From the NCBI GenBank assembly GCA_016219005.1, contig JACRCN010000019.1:1-64000 (forward strand): 64,000 nucleotides of DNA. Direction: 5' to 3'. Position numbers and translations under genes: made by a program. The stretch comes from Deltaproteobacteria bacterium (GTDB lineage Bacteria > Desulfobacterota > Desulfobacteria > Desulfobacterales > SpSt-501). The notes beneath the pieces were generated by a model that saw nothing but the letters and a program-made list of their open reading frames with translations, made no database searches and was not told the DNA's origin. Positions within the stretch are counted from its first letter, which is position 1; every line of letters begins with the position of its first letter. Of this stretch, positions 59,188 through 64,000 are shown one piece after another.

Positions 59188-60366
59188 ATGGAAGAAGAGT
59201 GCAAAATTCCACTCAACACCGGTTTGCGCGGTGTCACCATCGCCAACACCCGCATTTGTGAGGTCGACGGAAAAAACGGGCGTCTGATCTACCGCGGCTA
59301 CATGATTCAGGATTTGGCAAAAGCCAGCTACGAGGAGGTCGCCTACCTGCTCCTCTATGAACACCTGCCGGCAGCCGAAGAGTTAAAGGGCTTCCACACC
59401 CAGTTGGCCGCCGAACGGGCAATCCCCCCGGAACTCGTCGCCGCTCTTAAAACGCGGCCACCCAAGGCGCTGCCGATGGATGTCCTCCAGGCAGCGGTGC
59501 CCATGCTCGCCCACCACGACCCCGACATCGCGGAATACTCCAGGGAGGCCGCCCAGCGCATGGCCCATCGGCTGATCGCCAAGTTCCCGACCGTTGTCGC
59601 CGCCTGGCACCGCATCCGCAGCGGCAAGGATCCGGTGGCGCCGTCGCCTGAGTTCGGTCACGCCGCCAATTTCCTCTACATGCTGAATGGGCGAACTCCG
59701 GACGAAACGGCGACCCGGGCCATCGACACCGCGCTCGTCCTGCACGCCGAGCACGCGTTCAACGCCTCCACGTTTGCCGCCCGCGAGGTGGCTTCCACCC
59801 AGGCGCACATGTACGCGGCGGTCTCCGCCGGCGTGGGCTCGCTGTCCGGAGCGCTCCACGGCGGGGCGAACGCCAAGGTCATGCAGATGCTGCTCCGGCT
59901 CGGCAGTGCCGACAAGGTGGCCGATTTCGTCAACGCCGAGCTCGACGCGGGCCGCAGGATCTTCGGGCTCGGGCATGCGGTCTACGATGTGGACGACCCC
60001 CGGGCGCACATCATAGCATCGATGTCCAAGACGCTGGGGGAAGGTGTCGGCAATCCGCGGTGGTACGAGATGTCGACCTTGATCGAGAAGACCGCCAAGG
60101 AAATCTTCCGCAAGCGCAAAAATGCAGATATCCCCGTAAATGTTGATTTTTACAGTGCTTCCCTGTACTATTATCTCGGGATTCCGGTCGATCTGTTCCC
60201 GCTGGTGTTCGCCATCGCCCGCGTGGCCGGTTGGACGGCGCACATCATCGAGGAGCAGTTCGCGGGCGCGGCTCTGAAACCGGTGCTCTACCGCCCGGAA
60301 TCCGATTACATTGGGGATTACTGCGGACCCGAGGTGTGCGAGTTCGTGCCCCTCGAAAAGCGCTAA
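59188..60366 (+). CDS. Citrate synthase
   Basis: 392 residues. Catalytic regions are HGGANAKV (first His), GLGHAVYDVDDPRA (second His) and VDFYSA (Asp), all in the correct order. It condenses acetyl-CoA with oxaloacetate (or runs in reverse in some autotrophic anaerobes). GGAAT and GGGG lie upstream of the ATG. The protein is close to the short type II/2-methylcitrate-synthase-like branch, so 2-methylcitrate activity cannot be excluded. Confidence 0.92.
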   Translation: MEEECKIPLNTGLRGVTIANTRICEVDGKNGRLIYRGYMIQDLAKASYEEVAYLLLYEHLPAAEELKGFHTQLAAERAIPPELVAALKTRPPKALPMDVLQAAVPMLAHHDPDIAEYSREAAQRMAHRLIAKFPTVVAAWHRIRSGKDPVAPSPEFGHAANFLYMLNGRTPDETATRAIDTALVLHAEHAFNASTFAAREVASTQAHMYAAVSAGVGSLSGALHGGANAKVMQMLLRLGSADKVADFVNAELDAGRRIFGLGHAVYDVDDPRAHIIASMSKTLGEGVGNPRWYEMSTLIEKTAKEIFRKRKNADIPVNVDFYSASLYYYLGIPVDLFPLVFAIARVAGWTAHIIEEQFAGAALKPVLYRPESDYIGDYCGPEVCEFVPLEKR

Positions 60367-60445
60367 GTCAGTTAGCGCCAGATATCCACCGCGGCGACGC
60401 CCGCCGGAGGACCGCCCATCGACATCGAATCGGAAGGTTTGACAA

Positions 60446-60880
60446 TTGCGGAACCGGACCCATCTCCGAATGACCCAGCAGCGCATGGTGATTCTTGAGG
60501 AGTTGCGCAACGTCGACAGCCACCCGAGCGCCGACGAAGTGTACGCGATGGTGCGCAAACGGCTGCCCCGGGTCAGCCTGGGGACGATTTACCGCAACCT
60601 GGAAATTTTGTCCAAGTCAGGCGAGATCCGCCGGATCGATTCGGGAGGCAACCTTAAGCGTTTCGACGGAAACGCCGACGACCATTATCATATCCGCTGC
60701 CTGCGGTGCGACCGGCTGGTGGATGCCTTCATCGAGCTGGGGCTCGACATCGACGAGCAGCTCAAGGGCGCCACGGACTTCCTGGTTTTCGGCCACCGGC
60801 TGGAGTTTGTCGGGCTCTGTCCGCGCTGCCAGCCGGCGACCGCGGAGCCTTCAAGCCTTACGAACGAGGAGCCATCTTAA
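60446..60880 (+). CDS. Fur family transcriptional regulator (PerR/Fur-like)
   Basis: 144 residues. The start is a TTG at 60446 with GAAGG 8 bases upstream, supported because the helix 1 region RMTQQRMVILEEL needs residues before the ATG at 60470. The winged helix includes SLGTIYRNLEIL, the metal site HYHIRC, and two zinc pairs CLRC and CPRC. It is a second, unfused Fur-like protein beside the Fur-FeoA fusion at 45.8 kb. Iron, zinc or peroxide response cannot be told apart. Confidence 0.88.
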   Translation: MRNRTHLRMTQQRMVILEELRNVDSHPSADEVYAMVRKRLPRVSLGTIYRNLEILSKSGEIRRIDSGGNLKRFDGNADDHYHIRCLRCDRLVDAFIELGLDIDEQLKGATDFLVFGHRLEFVGLCPRCQPATAEPSSLTNEEPS

Positions 60881-60991
60881 AAACAGCCGATCACGACCCA
60901 GGACAAGGCGCCCCGTTCCGTGGAACCGCAAGGGCTGCGACCACGCCCATACGTGAGGCTTTCGGTCTGCGGAACACCGCAGGCCTTGGGC

Positions 60992-61163
60992 GCCGGATGC
61001 ATTTTTAAGATGGCTTGTATCGAGGGTGTTGAAAAACAAGCATCCGGCCGTCATCCAAGGCGTGCGGCGTATTGGAGCGCACAGCTTATTCAGCCGATAG
61101 GTACGCATTTAGTAAAGCCGCACAACGCCGGTTCCTGGCCTCAGGCACGGTTTTTCAACGCCC
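60992..61163. repeat. Inverted-repeat element upstream of the epimerase gene
   Basis: GCCGGATGC (60992-61000) is mirrored by GCATCCGGC (61040-61048), and GGGTGTTGAAAAAC (61024-61037) by GTTTTTCAACGCCC (61150-61163, one mismatch). The 14-base arms flank about 110 bases without a gene, as a short non-autonomous element might. The rest of 60881-61263 shows nothing else. Confidence 0.45.
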
Positions 61164-61263
61164 TTGCATGCCCCGCACTCTGCCCCCGGGTGCCTGCCCG
61201 CGGTTGACAAACCCAAACCCGCTCCATAGCATTGCGTCGTCACCACTGCATGAAGGCGGATCG

Positions 61264-62181
61264 ATGAAAATCGTGATCATCGGAGCGTCGGGCTTCGTGG
61301 GCTCGCGTTTGAACCGGGACCTGCTCGAAAGCGGCCACCACGTGACGGGTGTCGCCCGCTCGGAGCCGAAAACCGCAACGGCGCACCCAAACCATCGCTT
61401 CATCGCGGCGGACACCACCCAGCCGGGAGAGTGGATGAAGGCCCTGGCGGAAGCCGACGCCGTCGTGAACCTCGCCGGACGGTCCATTTTCCAGCGCTGG
61501 ACCGACACCATCAAGCAAGAGATTCGGGAAAGCCGCATCCTGACGACGCGCAACGTGGTGGAGGGCCTTGCCGCCGCGAGTTCGGCCACCCTCATCAGCA
61601 CCTCCGGGGTCGGGTTTTACGGCGACCGCGGTGATCAGCTCGTCACCGAAAAGGAACCGGCGGGGAACGATTTCCTCGCCCGGCTTTCCGTCGATTGGGA
61701 GGGCGCGGCACTGCGGGCTGCGGAGAAAGGCTGCCGGGTCGTGCTCATGCGCCTGGGGGTCGTCCTGGGCCGAGGCGGCGGCGCCATGGCCCAGATGGTT
61801 CCCGCCTTCAAGGCCTGCGTGGGTGGACCGATCGGCAGCGGCAAGCAGTGGTTTGCATGGATTCACCTGGACGACCTGTCGGCGGCGGTGCGCTTCCTGC
61901 TCGAGCACCCCGGCATCAGCGGGCCGATCAACCTGTGCAGCCCGAACCCGGTGCGCAACCGCGATCTGGCCGATGCCCTGGGCCGGGCCCTGAACCGACC
62001 GGCATTCATGCCGGCACCGGCGTTTGCGCTCCGCCTGGTGCTGGGCGAGTTCGCAAGCGTGCTGCTCGGCAGCCAGCGCGCCGTCCCGGAAAAGCTGCTC
62101 CAACACCGCTTCGCGTTTCAGTACCCGGACATCCTACCGGCCGTGCAAGCGGTGGTGCAGCCCGACCGGGTGGCCGTCTGA
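61264..62181 (+). CDS. TIGR01777 family epimerase-like protein (YfcH type)
   Basis: 305 residues from the ATG at 61264 (GAAGGCGGA upstream); the frame is open to 61072 but unlike the family. Rossmann loop IIGASGFVGSRL (GxxGxxG), the NLAG motif VVNLAGRSI, and TSGVGFYGDRG for the short-chain dehydrogenase active site. TIGR01777 proteins are atypical extended SDRs; their substrates are mostly unknown, and some affect cell division. Confidence 0.88.
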   Translation: MKIVIIGASGFVGSRLNRDLLESGHHVTGVARSEPKTATAHPNHRFIAADTTQPGEWMKALAEADAVVNLAGRSIFQRWTDTIKQEIRESRILTTRNVVEGLAAASSATLISTSGVGFYGDRGDQLVTEKEPAGNDFLARLSVDWEGAALRAAEKGCRVVLMRLGVVLGRGGGAMAQMVPAFKACVGGPIGSGKQWFAWIHLDDLSAAVRFLLEHPGISGPINLCSPNPVRNRDLADALGRALNRPAFMPAPAFALRLVLGEFASVLLGSQRAVPEKLLQHRFAFQYPDILPAVQAVVQPDRVAV

Positions 62182-62260
62182 CCCCGCGTTGCGCGGACGT
62201 TTTGTCCGATCCGGACCTGGCTTGGCGAACGGGCGTGAGGCCGGCAGCGAGAAATCCCAG

Positions 62261-63055
62261 ATGACCAGACCGAAAAAGACATTCAGACTGGTTTCATGGA
62301 ACGTCAACGGCCTGCGTGCGGCCATGCAGAAGGACTTTCTCGGGTCCATCGCCAAGCTCAACGCGGACGTGGTGGCCATCCAGGAAACCAAGCTTCAGCA
62401 GGACCAGCTCGACGACCGCATGACCCGCATCCCCGGCTACGAGTCCTTCTGGTCCCACTGCGACGGCAAGAAGGGTTACAGCGGGGTGGCTGCCTACACC
62501 CGGGTGGCCCCGCTCAATATCCGCTGTGGCTTCGGCGCGGAACGGTTCGACGTCGAGGGCCGCGTCATCGAAATGGACTTCGGCGGTTTTCTTTTTTTCA
62601 ACGTCTATTTCCCGAACGGGCAGATGAGCGAAGAACGCCTGCAGTACAAACTCGACTTCTACGAAAAATTCTTCGAATACACCGAAGCCTGCCGCAAGCG
62701 CGGTAAAAGCGTCGTCATCTGCGGAGACTACAACACGGCCCACAACGCAATCGATCTGGCCAACCCCAAGGCCAACGAAAACACGTCGGGGTTTCTGCGA
62801 ATCGAACGCGACTGGCTGGATCGCATCTCGGCCGATGGCTACGTCGACACTTTCCGGCACTTCCACCCGGACACGGTCAAGTACTCATGGTGGACCTACC
62901 GCTTCAAGGCGCGGGAGCGCAACATCGGCTGGCGTATCGACTATTTTTTCGTGAGCCGGGACCTGATCGAGCAGGGACGGGTCACGGAGGCGTTCATCGA
63001 CAACGAAATCTTCGGATCCGATCATTGCCCGATCGGCCTGATAGTGGAAACTTGA
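62261..63055 (+). CDS. xthA: Exodeoxyribonuclease III
   Basis: 264 residues from the ATG at 62261; longer frames overlap the upstream epimerase. Motifs are WNVNGLRA, the metal ligand in QETKLQ, the catalytic GDYNTAHNAIDL (GDxN form) and the C-terminal GSDHCPIGL with the active-site His. It is an AP endonuclease and 3'-5' exonuclease for base excision repair. Confidence 0.95.
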   Translation: MTRPKKTFRLVSWNVNGLRAAMQKDFLGSIAKLNADVVAIQETKLQQDQLDDRMTRIPGYESFWSHCDGKKGYSGVAAYTRVAPLNIRCGFGAERFDVEGRVIEMDFGGFLFFNVYFPNGQMSEERLQYKLDFYEKFFEYTEACRKRGKSVVICGDYNTAHNAIDLANPKANENTSGFLRIERDWLDRISADGYVDTFRHFHPDTVKYSWWTYRFKARERNIGWRIDYFFVSRDLIEQGRVTEAFIDNEIFGSDHCPIGLIVET

Positions 63056-63127
63056 ACCGAAAAGCGGCTGCTCGATCATGCCAAGGGACTGGCCGGCTGG
63101 GGCATGGCCGGCGATGCTAAGAGTGTT

Positions 63128-63748
63128 ATGGACCCTCAACGTATTGTTGCCATTTACGGCAGCCCTCGCCGCCGCGGCAACACGGCGACGCTGCTGAAGC
63201 AGGCGGTGGCCGGGGCGCGGGAGGCCGGCGCCCGGGTAGAAGAGATCGTGCTGCGCGACCTCAAGCTGTCCCCCTGCCTAGAGATCTACAGTTGCAAGCA
63301 GAACGGTGAGTGCCGCATTCAGGACGATTTCCAGAAAGTCCGCGAACGGGTCCTCTCCTCAGGCGGCCTGATGCTCGCCTCACCGATTTTCTACTACGCG
63401 GTGAGCGCCCACACCAAGATCCTCATGGACCGGTTTCATTCGCTCTGGGTCCAGAAGCGCTGGATGCCCAAGAGCCAAAACATGCCGCCGGCTGCCCGGC
63501 GCAAGGGGCTTTTCATCTCGGCGGGAGCAACCCGCGGCAAGCGCTTGTTTGAGGGCACGCTGCTCAGTGTGCGTTATTTTTTCGACACACTGGAAATGGA
63601 CCTCTGGAAGTCATTGCTCTATCGGGGGCTGGAACACGAGAGCGAGGTGCAGGAGCACCCGCATTATTTGTACGAAGCCCACCAGGCGGGCAGGGAGCTT
63701 GCTGAAGAACTCGGAGCCGAGAACCTGGTCACGGCCATCGACTCATGA
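63128..63748 (+). CDS. Flavodoxin-fold NAD(P)H-dependent FMN reductase family protein
   Basis: About 206 residues from the ATG at 63128 (AAGAGTG upstream); the ATG at 63104 is also possible. The FMN phosphate loop is YGSPRRRGNTATLL, and a short Cys-rich stretch CLEIYSCKQNGEC follows. ASPIFYYAVSAHTKILMDRF fits flavodoxin-fold reductases of the iron-sulfur flavoprotein-like group, where such cysteines can bind a cluster. It likely reduces a small substrate with electrons from NAD(P)H or ferredoxin. Confidence 0.85.
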   Translation: MDPQRIVAIYGSPRRRGNTATLLKQAVAGAREAGARVEEIVLRDLKLSPCLEIYSCKQNGECRIQDDFQKVRERVLSSGGLMLASPIFYYAVSAHTKILMDRFHSLWVQKRWMPKSQNMPPAARRKGLFISAGATRGKRLFEGTLLSVRYFFDTLEMDLWKSLLYRGLEHESEVQEHPHYLYEAHQAGRELAEELGAENLVTAIDS

Positions 63749-63760
63749 ACGGAAGGCAAC

Positions 63761-64000
63761 ATGCCACTCAGTTTTGAACCGATTTCACTCGACGGGCAAA
63801 AGGACTATCTCGATCTTCTGGCCCGGTGTCCCCAAGTGGCATCGGACTACAGCTTCCTGAACATCTGGGCCTGGGCCGAAGACTACGGCCTGCGGTGGGC
63901 CTGGGATGGAAAACTGGCCTGGATCAAGCAGACCCGGCCCCATGAAGCCCTCTGGGCACCAGTAGGCCCCTGGGCCGCAGTTGATTGGGAATCCCATCTG
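63761..64000 (+). CDS. DUF2156 domain protein (partial, runs off right edge)
   Basis: 80 codons open to the window end, with GGAAGG 4 bases before the ATG. The N-terminus (MPLSFEPISLDGQKDYLDLL) and YSFLNIWAWAEDYGLRW match DUF2156 (phosphatidylglycerol lysyltransferase C-terminal-like) proteins, whose GNAT-type fold may move an aminoacyl or acyl group to a membrane substrate. It lies 12 bases after the reductase gene and may be in the same transcript. Confidence 0.8.
   Translation, partial: MPLSFEPISLDGQKDYLDLLARCPQVASDYSFLNIWAWAEDYGLRWAWDGKLAWIKQTRPHEALWAPVGPWAAVDWESHL

Overview
The window looks like a chromosomal stretch from a strictly anaerobic, GC-rich member of the Desulfobacterota (former Deltaproteobacteria). 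The evidence is a stand-alone Ni-Fe carbon monoxide dehydrogenase, a ferredoxin:thioredoxin reductase subunit, LL-diaminopimelate aminotransferase, a complete pilMNOPQ operon, several sigma54 activators, a selenium-type LysR regulator and families typical of this phylum (DUF4390, DUF2333, DUF3568, a DVU0772-like protein). No rRNA, tRNA, CRISPR array or intact insertion sequence was seen. Both edges cut genes: a cytidylate kinase-like gene on the left and a DUF2156 gene on the right.

Layout. 1-6 kb: mixed metabolic genes (LOG family, hotdog thioesterase, ADP-ribosylglycohydrolase, FAH hydrolase), with a low-GC ExeA-like ATPase at 3.6-4.4 kb that looks acquired. 6.5-7 kb: an exported rhodanese whose in-frame TGA, followed by a hairpin with a GU-containing loop, reads as a selenocysteine codon. 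7-11 kb: a signalling operon of Hanks-type kinase, long protein with a degenerate GGDEF domain, and double-FHA protein. 12-17 kb: a livKHMGF branched-chain amino-acid ABC operon, divergent from dapL; HU follows. 19-30 kb: housekeeping genes (MlaC-like, tatC, comM, rsmD, coaD, LysR, pcm, K+ channel, 5-formyl-THF cyclo-ligase, serS). 30.8-33.1 kb: thrC and a TPR lipoprotein. 33.2-39.3 kb: an Xre regulator and pilMNOPQ, all leftward. 39.9-42.8 kb: a sensor kinase and sigma54 response regulator behind a strong sigma70-like promoter. 42.8-46.7 kb: a leftward run including a Fur-FeoA fusion. 46.8-54 kb: envelope and hypothetical genes, a methyltransferase, mobB and an HD protein. 54-59 kb: a PAS-sigma54 activator, cooS, and a divergent glutaredoxin-FTR pair. 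59-64 kb: citrate synthase, a Fur-family regulator, an epimerase, exonuclease III and a flavodoxin-fold reductase.

The best candidates for something undescribed are the CxU selenocysteine rhodanese with its own SECIS-like hairpin, the Fur-FeoA fusion regulator, the glutaredoxin-FTR pair beside cooS, and the kinase/pseudo-GGDEF/FHA operon. Start codons were moved downstream wherever a ribosome binding site or family alignment supported it. Family names come from recognising sequence motifs, not from database searches.
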